Below are positions 1 through 4,927 of a DNA stretch of 5,917 bases, piece by piece (position 1 is the first letter of the stretch; each line of letters begins with the position of its first letter). The DNA lies in contig SKHQ01000054.1 of assembly GCA_007116915.1 (NCBI GenBank), positions 1 through 5,917 of the forward strand. Reading direction: 5' to 3'. The notes under the pieces were generated by a model, which worked only from the letters and a program-made list of their open reading frames with translations, was not told the DNA's origin and did not search any database. This DNA is from Candidatus Methanomethylophilaceae archaeon. Lineage in GTDB: Archaea > Thermoplasmatota > Thermoplasmata > Methanomassiliicoccales > Methanomethylophilaceae. The position numbers and the translations under genes were made by a program.

Positions 1-345
1 CCCGACAAGGAAATCAAAACCATACTCCGACACCGATTGATACGTGAGTATGCAACTGATTATCACCGCGAGACCCAGAGCGACACCCATTATGGTCGAG
101 GACATACCCTTCTTGTCGATCAGTACCAGAACGCCGAACAGGATAGCTGCGATCGCCGCAAAGGCCGGGTAGCTCCTGTACTCCTGCTCTCCATCGTTGT
201 ATATGTCCATGCCGGTAAACTCAGTATCCTCTGAAATCCCGATATTAATACTAACAGTAGCCACCATCCAGGGAAGGAACAACGACACTATCACGATCGC
301 AGCCGCCACCATTCCTATCGCCTTCAAATTACTCATTTCAGTCAT
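1..345 (-). CDS. Partial small multi-pass membrane protein (N-terminal 115 residues), function unknown
   Basis: Reading the minus strand from an ATG at 345 gives 115 codons with no stop up to the window edge, so the gene is cut at its 3' end. The translation starts MTEMSNLKAIG and has three hydrophobic stretches: about residues 8-30 (ending in the LPW motif common at the end of a first helix in small archaeal membrane proteins), 60-76 and 83-103. Between helices 1 and 2 is a polar, acidic loop (about 37-59), and between helices 2 and 3 a short basic turn (DKKG). A GAGG Shine-Dalgarno core at 355-358 lies 9 bases before this ATG. An in-frame ATG at 351 is only 3 bases from it and is less likely. 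I do not recognise the family; the topology suggests an integral membrane protein of the cytoplasmic membrane. The open plus-strand frames over the same bases look like shadows. Confidence 0.75.
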   Translation of the reverse strand, partial: MTEMSNLKAIGMVAAAIVIVSLFLPWMVATVSINIGISEDTEFTGMDIYNDGEQEYRSYPAFAAIAAILFGVLVLIDKKGMSSTIMGVALGLAVIISCILTYQSVSEYGFDFLVG

Positions 346-384
346 TTCCATCCGCCTCGAATATTTCATTTCTATTTGTTGGCA

Positions 385-459
385 CAGATGGAAAAATTCA
401 TTGGGTTGCTCGTGCAACAATCATCCATCTGCATTCATCTAATCAAAGATCAACCCAAT
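385..459 (-). promoter_or_regulatory. Possible structured 5' leader of the membrane protein gene, overlapping inverted repeats
   Basis: Three perfect inverted repeats share this stretch. ATTGGGTTG (400-408) pairs with CAACCCAAT (451-459), CAGATGGA (385-392) pairs with TCCATCTG (424-431), and GTTGC (405-409) pairs with GCAAC (414-418). The last two nest into one hairpin. The first uses bases 405-408 of the inner stem, so it excludes the inner hairpin. If the minus-strand transcript starts from the TATA box at 485-492, its 5' end would fall near 460, exactly where the first arm begins, giving a leader of about 115 bases. The structure is visible in the sequence; its role as a leader is inference. 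Confidence 0.35.
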
Positions 460-484
460 CAAAAGAACCAATCCGATTGTGGAG

Positions 485-492
485 TATATATA
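485..492. promoter_or_regulatory. TATATATA box, possibly bidirectional
   Basis: This is a self-complementary 8-base TATA element in an otherwise non-coding stretch. On the plus strand, a start about 25 bases downstream falls near 510-516, at the edge of the GC-rich foldable segment. On the minus strand, a start falls near 460, ahead of the membrane protein gene. No clear purine-rich BRE marks one side, so the direction cannot be decided by eye. Confidence 0.5.
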
Positions 493-508
493 GCAATCTA
501 AACAGAAT

Positions 509-653
509 GGCGGGGCTGCTGCGGGACTATCCTGCCGTAGGGGACCTGAGACTCGACGAATCAATCTTCGAGATGCTTCGCTAAGACCTTTCCCGTAAGA
601 AGCATTGAGCCCCGATTTCAAAGCCCAATCAGCGTAGCGAAGTCTGTCCCTAC
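509..653 (+). ncRNA. Candidate structured RNA or long leader, two alternative folds, identity unknown
   Basis: A GC-rich island between AT-rich flanks, with a TATA box 25 bases upstream and no convincing reading frame. Fold A is a four-way junction. CGGGGCT (511-517) pairs with AGCCCCG (608-614) and encloses hairpins at 521-526/530-535, 552-556/568-572 and ATGCTTC (573-579) with GAAGCAT (599-605). Fold B joins GTAGGGGAC (537-545, one bulged G) to GTCCCTAC (646-653), can continue with AGACT (549-553) to AGTCT (641-645), and alternatively uses CTTCGCTA (576-583) with TAGCGAAG (635-642). A and B exclude each other. The segment ends about 65 bases before the acetyltransferase start, so it could be a switch-like leader of that gene or an independent small RNA. 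I do not recognise a known family. The strand is assigned from the promoter position only. Confidence 0.4.
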
Positions 654-676
654 CATTGCAGCGGACCGCATAATTA

Positions 677-700
677 TTTTATATTTATATCTATTTATAT
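677..700 (+). promoter_or_regulatory. AT-rich promoter of the acetyltransferase gene
   Basis: The stretch TTTTATATTTATAT (677-690) is a strong TATA-like element. It includes the first of two copies of TATTTATAT (682-690 and 692-700) separated by one base. A start about 25 bases below the first element would lie near 706, just at the Shine-Dalgarno sequence of the acetyltransferase. The same T-rich stretch could also terminate a transcript coming from the segment upstream. Confidence 0.5.
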
Positions 701-706
701 TCAAAC

Positions 707-711
707 GAGGG
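707..711 (+). promoter_or_regulatory. Shine-Dalgarno site for the acetyltransferase
   Basis: GAGGG lies 6 bases before the ATG at 718, the usual spacing. It supports that start codon over any downstream one. Confidence 0.6.
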
Positions 712-717
712 ATCGAC

Positions 718-1353
718 ATGGTACAGTTGCTTGACGACGGGACGTTGGAGCAGATGGCGAAGGTGATAGCCGAAAGTTTCTCCGACTATCCGTTGATCCG
801 GGCGGTAATCGGCGATGTTCACAATCTGGATGAGGTGATGTACGAAACATCGCTACTCAACCTCAGGGAGTTCATCAAGCACGGGGATGCGCATCTGCTC
901 GAAGGGACGCCTCAAGGCATCGTGCTCGGATACCATAGCAAGGCGGTACGGCCCATCACCCGGACGGTCCAGACCATCCGTCTGCTTCTGCTATTGAGAC
1001 GTCTTCTTAGTAAGGAGGACTTCCGCACCATGTGGAAGAATCTCAAGACCTATGATAAGGTCATGGATTTGAAATGGCCCTACCGCCACATCGAGGGGGA
1101 TTTCTACTACGTCAAGGTTGTAGCGGTCGACCCCGCGATAAGGGGAAGCGGTGCCTTCAGGAAGCTCATGTCGCCGGTGATCGACTGGTGTGATGATGAA
1201 GGCCTCCCGATAGTCCTGGAATCCCACGATGAACGTGTGGCTGCGATATACACACATTACGGTTTCGATACCGTCGAGGTGATTGAGCAGGATGGATCGA
1301 AGGTCAGGCAGCATTGCATGGTTAGACGGCCGACACATGGTCCAGCCGCTTGA
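718..1353 (+). CDS. GNAT family N-acetyltransferase
   Basis: A 211-residue protein of the GCN5-related N-acetyltransferase fold, which transfers an acetyl group from acetyl-CoA to an amine; the substrate cannot be told from the sequence. The C-terminal half carries the diagnostic parts. The hydrophobic strand FYYVKVVAVDP (about 129-139) runs into the acetyl-CoA phosphate loop, residues 142-145 (RGSG). The strand LPIVLES (163-169) precedes YTHYGF (178-183), the typical motif B end of the fold. The N-terminal half (1-120) is less conserved and has a leucine-rich helix with several arginines at 88-97, probably part of the substrate side and not a membrane segment. Length is within the usual range for single-domain members. 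The start is fixed by a Shine-Dalgarno site 6 bases upstream. It appears to be a single-gene unit: 156 bases separate it from the next gene, which has its own TATA box. The protein is likely cytoplasmic. Confidence 0.87.
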   Translation: MVQLLDDGTLEQMAKVIAESFSDYPLIRAVIGDVHNLDEVMYETSLLNLREFIKHGDAHLLEGTPQGIVLGYHSKAVRPITRTVQTIRLLLLLRRLLSKEDFRTMWKNLKTYDKVMDLKWPYRHIEGDFYYVKVVAVDPAIRGSGAFRKLMSPVIDWCDDEGLPIVLESHDERVAAIYTHYGFDTVEVIEQDGSKVRQHCMVRRPTHGPAA

Positions 1354-1450
1354 CCGGAACTTCTCTTTCAGGCGATGACGGCCTACTGAATCCAAAGTCC
1401 AGTCTTCTGTACCATTCCCGGTTTCCATGTGCCAATGTCCGTCACATCTA

Positions 1451-1460
1451 CTTCCTTTTT
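1451..1460 (+). terminator. Possible oligo-T terminator after the acetyltransferase
   Basis: A pyrimidine stretch ending in five T (CTTCCTTTTT) lies about 100 bases after the stop codon and before the next promoter. Archaeal RNA polymerase terminates at such T tracts without needing a hairpin. The site is short and its use is inference. Confidence 0.3.
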
Positions 1461-1472
1461 CAATGACGGCTA

Positions 1473-1488
1473 GAAAGGCTTAACATAT
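1473..1488 (+). promoter_or_regulatory. BRE/TATA promoter of the small cysteine protein-pcc1 pair, leaderless
   Basis: The purine-rich GAAAGG (1473-1478) followed by CTTAACATAT (1479-1488) looks like a BRE plus TATA box. Its centre is about 26 bases before the ATG at 1510, so the transcript probably begins at or next to the start codon. No Shine-Dalgarno site precedes this ATG, which agrees with leaderless translation. Confidence 0.55.
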
Positions 1489-1509
1489 CTTCAACACAAT
1501 CTTGCCGTC

Positions 1510-1704
1510 ATGGCATGGAAACCGATTTTCTGTGAGAAACTTTGTCCGGAATGCAAGAAGGCGAGAGCAGGCGATCCCAAAGCGATGGAGAAACAGAAGG
1601 AGCATCTGGCAAAATTCGGTCCTGAAGGATGTCCCTTCGGGAAGGCCCGCACCCGTTACTACGGGGTAACCCCTGACCAGCCGGTCCCCCTTGAGAAAAG
1701 GTGA
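1510..1704 (+). CDS. Small four-cysteine protein, unknown function
   Basis: A 64-residue, lysine-rich cytoplasmic protein that I do not recognise. It has cysteines at 8, 12 and 15 (pattern CEKLCPEC) and a fourth at 41 (GCPFGKAR), which together could hold one zinc ion or an iron-sulfur cluster; this is inference. Between them is a charged, probably helical stretch (about 20-37). The tail GVTPDQPVP looks extended. The start is supported by a TATA box at leaderless distance. Its stop overlaps the start of pcc1 in GTGA, so the two are translationally coupled. In many archaea pcc1 sits beside small zinc-binding proteins (RpoP, L37Ae), but this one does not match either by its cysteine spacing. 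That it is a real gene is supported by the coupling, the promoter and the cysteine pattern. Confidence 0.75.
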   Translation: MAWKPIFCEKLCPECKKARAGDPKAMEKQKEHLAKFGPEGCPFGKARTRYYGVTPDQPVPLEKR

Positions 1705-1937
1705 ATTATCTGCGACGATACCGATTGGATATGTCCGTAAGCTGCACGGACGATGACAGGGCGACCTCCATACTGGCATCACTCGACCCCGATAACGATG
1801 GTCATGTCAGTGCCAGCTATTCCGACGGAGTGTTGAAATTCAGTATGGAGGCGGAGAACGCAGGCAGGCTCAGGCAGACCGCTGACGACCTCCTTGCCTG
1901 TTTGAAGGTGGCGGACGAGGTTTCAGGACTTCTGTGA
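1701..1937 (+). CDS. pcc1: KEOPS complex subunit Pcc1
   Basis: A 78-residue protein with the features of Pcc1, the dimer-forming subunit that bridges two KEOPS assemblies. KEOPS makes N6-threonylcarbamoyladenosine at position 37 of tRNAs that read ANN codons. Visible family features are the SLDPDN segment (about 27-32), the strand SASYSDGVLKFSMEA (37-51) and the terminal helix NAGRLRQTADDLLACLKVADEV (53-74), where small residues plus an LR pair precede the DDLL motif. The length fits the family (about 75-90). The start is a GTG overlapping the upstream stop in GTGA. An in-frame ATG at 1731 would remove the first half of the opening strand (YRLDMSVSC) and is less likely. The other KEOPS subunits (Kae1, Bud32, Cgi121) are not in the window. 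The 3' end overlaps the end of tgtA by 15 bases on opposite strands. Confidence 0.85.
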   Translation: MNYLRRYRLDMSVSCTDDDRATSILASLDPDNDGHVSASYSDGVLKFSMEAENAGRLRQTADDLLACLKVADEVSGLL

Positions 1938-3839
1938 CAAGGTGCCGTCCCTAACCTTGACCGCTATTCCCTTTTTCAGGCTGAGCATCTCATCCCTAAC
2001 TAGGAGTGTCCTTCCCACTGCAATGAGCTCATCTTCCTTGGAGACTACCATGACCTCGTCCATCGGACGGAGGTCGGGGTCACAGTCGTGGACGAAGTTA
2101 CAGAAGACGTTCCTGCCTTCACGGTTGAAGGGTATGGCGTCATCGATGACCGTCACGCGCATTGCTGGCGCAGGTAGGCCGGCGACCAATTTCTTAGCAC
2201 CCTCTACTCTCAGAGTGTAGAAACCATCGGATGCGCGCATGGATAGTATGTGCTCACCGGAGACAAGGACGTTGCGGATCTTGCCGGTGTTGCGGGAAAC
2301 CACAAGTTCCACCGGACCATCGAACAGAATGTCGGCAGCCTCTTTACCGAATTGGTAGCGGGCAACGGATAAAGCCCTCATCATGTTGATGTCGAAGTTT
2401 CCCTCGTCCGCCTCTTCGGTCACGGCTCGTAGTCCGTGGATATCCACGAAATCCTTCTCCTTACGAATCATCAGGTCCACGGTCTCACCGTCACGTATGG
2501 ACGGGAACAGGGACTGGGCCATCGGATATATCTCGTCAAGGTCCGGAGGCACAGGTCCGAAAGCAGTCCTAACTAATGGAAGCACGCCCTTCGAGAGCAA
2601 TGATTGGAACTCTCTGCCCATGTAGCGGCCGTGCGGCTTGCCCGTTTCCTCCATGGACATGCACATGTCTGTCGAGCAGACGTAGCGTTCCTGTGAACGC
2701 TGAGAGTAGCGGTGGAATGAAGGACGGGACAACGTTTCCGACCCCGTGTGGAACATGGCGCAATCCCTGCTCAATGGCTCGAACCTTTCCAGATATGCGA
2801 CGTGCTCCTTCAGGCGTCTCAAGCCGTCAAGTAGTGCAGGGTGGCAGCGGCACCGGGCCTCCGCCAATTCCCAGAGATTACCTTCCAGTATGGCTCTCCG
2901 CACGCGCCCCATCTCCTTCTTCAGCTCGTAAAGGTTATGTCTGGCGATGGTGACCATCCTCTCCTCGTCCGGCAAGGCCTTGAGGCTGTCCAGGTCGTGG
3001 TCCCGACAGGCAGGGCAATCGCACTCCAATCCATACATGTCCTGCAAACGTGAAGTCCCGTCCAGGAACATCAACCGATCATCACGGGCGAACTTGGCGT
3101 AGGATGCGGAATCGAACATGTCACAACCCAAAAGGGTTGCCAAAGCGATCAGCATGGGATGTCCGGCACCGAAAAGATGCACGGGGCGATCCGGAGATAG
3201 GCCCTTCTTGGAGGATATTATCACATCGACAAGCTCACGGTAGCGGTATTGCTCCATCAACGGTACCACACCGCCTATCGGATGCACGTCCACAGCCATG
3301 GCAGCCATAGACCGGGCGCACTCCTCACGTAGATTAGGGAAGACCGAACCTTGGACCACTCCGGCTATCATCATGTCCTCTTTCAGAGACACAGCCTCAA
3401 CGGTCCTCTCCAGCGTCACCTCAATGGATTCGCGGGTCTGTTCCTCCGTCCAGTAAGGTTCGGTGAAGATGTCGAGAACAGTTCCTATGTCACTGCCGAT
3501 GGCCTTCTGGAAATCAATTATCTCCTGGTTGCTGACCTCGACCTCACCGTACATGTGTGATTGGAACGTGCCGGAGTCAGTCATTATGATGCCGGGGAAA
3601 TCCAGCAATTTATGTAGGCCTTCTTCAACGGCCTTTTCCTTCAAACCCTTGCTGTTTTTGATTATGTATGAGTTGGTTATGAGTCCCTGGAACCCGAAAT
3701 GATGATAGATATCGGCCGGAGTGACAGTGGCCAGCTTTGGGTTCACGACCGGGAGTAGAGCGGGTGTGTCCAATTTACCGCGCTTGGTGTGCAACACTCC
3801 TATCCGCGCCAAACCGTCCCTTTTGATAATCTCGAACAT
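1923..3839 (-). CDS. tgtA: Archaeosine tRNA-guanine transglycosylase (full length, with PUA domain)
   Basis: A 638-residue enzyme that exchanges guanine at position 15 of the tRNA D-loop for preQ0, the first step of archaeosine formation. The catalytic barrel covers about residues 1-350. The TDSGTFQ motif contains Asp88, the general acid/base. FDSASYA contains Asp243, the nucleophile by analogy with the Pyrococcus enzyme. Zinc ligands are Cys273, Cys275, Cys278 and His301 (CDCPAC followed by a distant ARHNLYEL). After it come the archaeal-specific C1/C2 region (about 355-560) and a C-terminal PUA RNA-binding domain (about 560-637), so this is the undivided archaeal form. It is somewhat longer than the roughly 580-residue Pyrococcus protein. 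A TATA box sits about 26 bases before the ATG at 3839, which predicts a leaderless message independent of the upstream gene. All key residues are intact. The enzyme is cytoplasmic. Confidence 0.97.
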   Translation of the reverse strand: MFEIIKRDGLARIGVLHTKRGKLDTPALLPVVNPKLATVTPADIYHHFGFQGLITNSYIIKNSKGLKEKAVEEGLHKLLDFPGIIMTDSGTFQSHMYGEVEVSNQEIIDFQKAIGSDIGTVLDIFTEPYWTEEQTRESIEVTLERTVEAVSLKEDMMIAGVVQGSVFPNLREECARSMAAMAVDVHPIGGVVPLMEQYRYRELVDVIISSKKGLSPDRPVHLFGAGHPMLIALATLLGCDMFDSASYAKFARDDRLMFLDGTSRLQDMYGLECDCPACRDHDLDSLKALPDEERMVTIARHNLYELKKEMGRVRRAILEGNLWELAEARCRCHPALLDGLRRLKEHVAYLERFEPLSRDCAMFHTGSETLSRPSFHRYSQRSQERYVCSTDMCMSMEETGKPHGRYMGREFQSLLSKGVLPLVRTAFGPVPPDLDEIYPMAQSLFPSIRDGETVDLMIRKEKDFVDIHGLRAVTEEADEGNFDINMMRALSVARYQFGKEAADILFDGPVELVVSRNTGKIRNVLVSGEHILSMRASDGFYTLRVEGAKKLVAGLPAPAMRVTVIDDAIPFNREGRNVFCNFVHDCDPDLRPMDEVMVVSKEDELIAVGRTLLVRDEMLSLKKGIAVKVRDGTLSQKS

Positions 3840-3860
3840 CAGTTCCCCGATTGATTACAG

Positions 3861-3868
3861 TATATAAA
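3861..3868 (-). promoter_or_regulatory. TATA box of tgtA
   Basis: The minus strand reads TTTATATA here, centred about 26 bases before the tgtA ATG at 3839. This is the archaeal leaderless arrangement. The 60-base gap between the upstream gene's stop and tgtA holds this promoter, so tgtA need not depend on read-through. Confidence 0.65.
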
Positions 3869-3899
3869 TTGTGATAGTCGTAAGATGTTTGGGCGGAGC

Positions 3900-4304
3900 T
3901 CAGTTTTCGCGAGTGTCCGCTAAGGCCTTGGATATGGCATTTTTCAGGATGATGTCGGGGATGTCCTCGATTATGGCCTCATTCCAATCCAATTCCTCTC
4001 TTTCATCAGTGCCGCAGGAACCAGTTCCGCAAGCACCACTACAGTTGCCACAGCTCTTGGAGCCGGGAAGGACCAGGTCCAGACCTTTCAATATCTCACT
4101 GACCGTCCTGCCGTTTATTATAAGGTCGTTCTTCTCTTCTGACCCATCGGGAAGGTCGGTTTCCCGCAGCTTCATGCTGATTCCCGAGAATCTGACCTCC
4201 TTGACTAGATCATTCAGATATTCGCTGAAATCATAGACATCCCGGCGACTTTCCTCATAGGGGTGGTCCAGGGCGCTTTTTTTCCGGTACTCTAGTTCCA
4301 ACAT
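3900..4304 (-). CDS. DUF2703-like small cysteine-cluster protein
   Basis: A 134-residue cytoplasmic protein. The C-terminal half resembles what I recall of the DUF2703 family: a strand plus glycine turn LIINGRTVSEIL (61-72), then a cysteine cluster at Cys85, Cys88, Cys92 and Cys97 (spacing C-x2-C-x3-C-x4-C), then EDIPDIILKNAISKAL (113-128), which matches the family's closing helix. DUF2703 proteins normally also have a thioredoxin-like CxxC near the N terminus. Here that place (about 12-22, LDHPYEESRRD) has no cysteine, so any redox function would rest on the C-terminal cluster. The cluster could bind zinc or an iron-sulfur centre, but this is unproven. The gene ends 60 bases before tgtA on the same strand and is divergent from pth2. 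Family assignment is from memory of the consensus and only moderately sure; the reading frame itself looks real. Confidence 0.72.
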   Translation of the reverse strand: MLELEYRKKSALDHPYEESRRDVYDFSEYLNDLVKEVRFSGISMKLRETDLPDGSEEKNDLIINGRTVSEILKGLDLVLPGSKSCGNCSGACGTGSCGTDEREELDWNEAIIEDIPDIILKNAISKALADTREN

Positions 4305-4325
4305 AGCCCTTTATTCTCTGAAGCG

Positions 4326-4334
4326 TTAAAAAAA
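4326..4334 (-). promoter_or_regulatory. Weak TATA-like promoter of the DUF2703-like gene
   Basis: The minus strand reads TTTTTTTAA about 22-30 bases before the ATG at 4304, compatible with a leaderless start. It is a T-run and not a canonical TATA box. No good Shine-Dalgarno site is seen before this ATG. Confidence 0.35.
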
Positions 4335-4347
4335 GGTTGCAAGCTAC

Positions 4348-4361
4348 GATAATTTATTATC
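4348..4361 (+). promoter_or_regulatory. TATA box of pth2 inside a short inverted repeat
   Basis: TTTATTAT (4353-4360) is centred about 28 bases before the ATG at 4385, predicting a leaderless pth2 message. It lies within GATAAT-TT-ATTATC, a perfect 6-base inverted repeat with a 2-base centre, which could be a dimeric repressor site or simply chance in AT-rich DNA. Confidence 0.55.
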
Positions 4362-4384
4362 ATGGGTGGTGCTCAAGCAATAAG

Positions 4385-4747
4385 ATGAGCTCCTACGGCT
4401 ACAAGATGGTCATAGCAGTGCGGGACGACTTGAAGCTCTCAAAAGGCAAGACCGCCGTCCAAGTGGCGCATGCTGCAGTGAACTGCGCCTTAGTCACCAG
4501 TAAGAACGATAAGAAAAGGTTCAAAGCCTGGCACGACGAAGGGCAGAAGAAGGTGGCGGTCAGGGTCCCTGACCTACAACAGCTCTTCGACCTCAAGGCC
4601 AGGGCCGAGTCCGTTGGGGTTGTGACATCCGTCATAAGCGATGCCGGACACACCGAGGTGGCTCCGGGGACTGTCACATGCATAGGCATAGGTCCGGCGG
4701 ACGACTTGCTTATGGACCGTTTAACCGGAGATCTAAAACTGATGTGA
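4385..4747 (+). CDS. pth2: Peptidyl-tRNA hydrolase, Pth2 type
   Basis: A 120-residue cytoplasmic enzyme that cleaves the ester bond of peptidyl-tRNA released from stalled ribosomes, freeing the tRNA for reuse. Family signatures are all present: KMVIAVRDDLKLSKGK (7-22), then the active-site helix AVQVAHAA (24-31) with the conserved Lys20, Gln26 and His29; WHDEGQKKVAVRV (49-61); and DAGHTEVAPGTVT (86-98), followed by GIGP (101-104). The length is typical for archaeal Pth2 (about 115-120). The frame stays open upstream to an ATG at 4337, but the TATA box at 4353-4360 lies downstream of that codon, so 4385 is the better start. It is divergent from the DUF2703-like gene. A gap of 184 bases separates it from rps12, which has promoters of its own. 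Confidence 0.95.
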   Translation: MSSYGYKMVIAVRDDLKLSKGKTAVQVAHAAVNCALVTSKNDKKRFKAWHDEGQKKVAVRVPDLQQLFDLKARAESVGVVTSVISDAGHTEVAPGTVTCIGIGPADDLLMDRLTGDLKLM

Positions 4748-4814
4748 GAGGGTCCAGAATCCATTGTTGGACGCGACCAACCATTACGCATTCCAGCACA
4801 TCTGACTGGATTGG

Positions 4815-4828
4815 CAAAGGTTTTAATA
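4815..4828 (+). promoter_or_regulatory. Candidate distal promoter for rps12-rps7
   Basis: CAAAGG followed by TTTTAATA looks like a BRE plus TATA box. A start about 25 bases downstream falls near 4850, right at the first arm of the GGTTGAT inverted repeat. It would give a leader of about 80 bases. Confidence 0.4.
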
Positions 4829-4839
4829 CTATCTCAAGT

Positions 4840-4880
4840 TAGACCAACTGGGTTGATTCCTGGTCTAGATACCATCAACC
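4840..4880 (+). repeat. Two overlapping inverted repeats upstream of rps12
   Basis: TAGACCA (4840-4846) is the exact reverse complement of TGGTCTA (4861-4867). GGTTGAT (4851-4857) is the exact reverse complement of ATCAACC (4874-4880), with an extra inner GGT/ACC pair (4862-4864 and 4871-4873). The two pairs interlock, so as RNA the hairpins are mutually exclusive. They sit between the two candidate TATA boxes and end directly at the proximal one. Confidence 0.45.
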
Positions 4881-4890
4881 TTTAATATAA
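4881..4890 (+). promoter_or_regulatory. Candidate proximal TATA box for rps12-rps7
   Basis: TTTAATATAA predicts transcription from about 4910-4914. That would leave a leader of roughly 20 bases carrying only the Shine-Dalgarno site before the GTG at 4932. It also argues against the ATG at 4908 as the start of rps12. Confidence 0.5.
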
Positions 4891-4920
4891 CAATACGAAT
4901 CGCGAAAATGCTTCAGATTA

Positions 4921-4927
4921 GAGGTGA
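4921..4927 (+). promoter_or_regulatory. Shine-Dalgarno site that fixes the rps12 start
   Basis: GAGGTGA, a full match to the archaeal 16S rRNA 3' end, lies 4 bases before the GTG at 4932. It lies inside the reading frame if the ATG at 4908 is used, so it marks the GTG as the true start. Confidence 0.75.

Noticed and set aside
511..614. tRNA gene, suggested by a 7-base outer stem closing three hairpins
   Set aside because: There is no T-loop consensus, no D-loop GG, no proper anticodon arm on either strand, and the length is about 104 bases.
439..621. 60-residue minus-strand open frame
   Set aside because: It runs through the inverted repeats and TATA box, has no promoter or Shine-Dalgarno site of its own, and shows no family features. 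It is better explained as an accidental frame in a structured GC-rich segment.
509..653. TPP riboswitch, suggested by CTGAGA (546-551), CAGCGTAG (630-637) and the GGGG/CCCC stem
   Set aside because: The order of these elements is roughly right, but the conserved pyrophosphate-binding helix with its CTGG...CCAG arms is missing, and nearly 60 extra bases separate CTGAGA from the closing strand. The matches may be chance. A covariance search would settle it.
346..700. RNase P RNA or SRP RNA in the non-coding stretch
   Set aside because: I could not find the conserved RNase P core sequences or the SRP GGAAG-type domain IV loop, and the foldable segment is too short for either.
991..1428. 145-residue minus-strand open frame
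   Set aside because: It is mostly antisense to the conserved acetyl-CoA binding half of the acetyltransferase and shows no recognisable motif.
2576..2953. 125-residue plus-strand open frame inside tgtA
   Set aside because: It is antisense to the conserved region of tgtA, and its serine, proline, arginine and cysteine-rich composition is typical of a mirror frame.
4337..4384. 16-residue N-terminal extension of Pth2
   Set aside because: The TATA box lies inside this stretch, and the added residues do not look like the family's N terminus.
4752..4781. Hairpins after pth2 (GTCCA/TGGAC and GTTGG/CCAAC) as a terminator
   Set aside because: The stems are only 5 bases, overlap each other, and are not followed by a T-run.
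4399..4791. 130-residue minus-strand open frame
   Set aside because: It is antisense to pth2, whose full set of family motifs is on the plus strand, and it is of low-complexity serine/threonine-rich composition.
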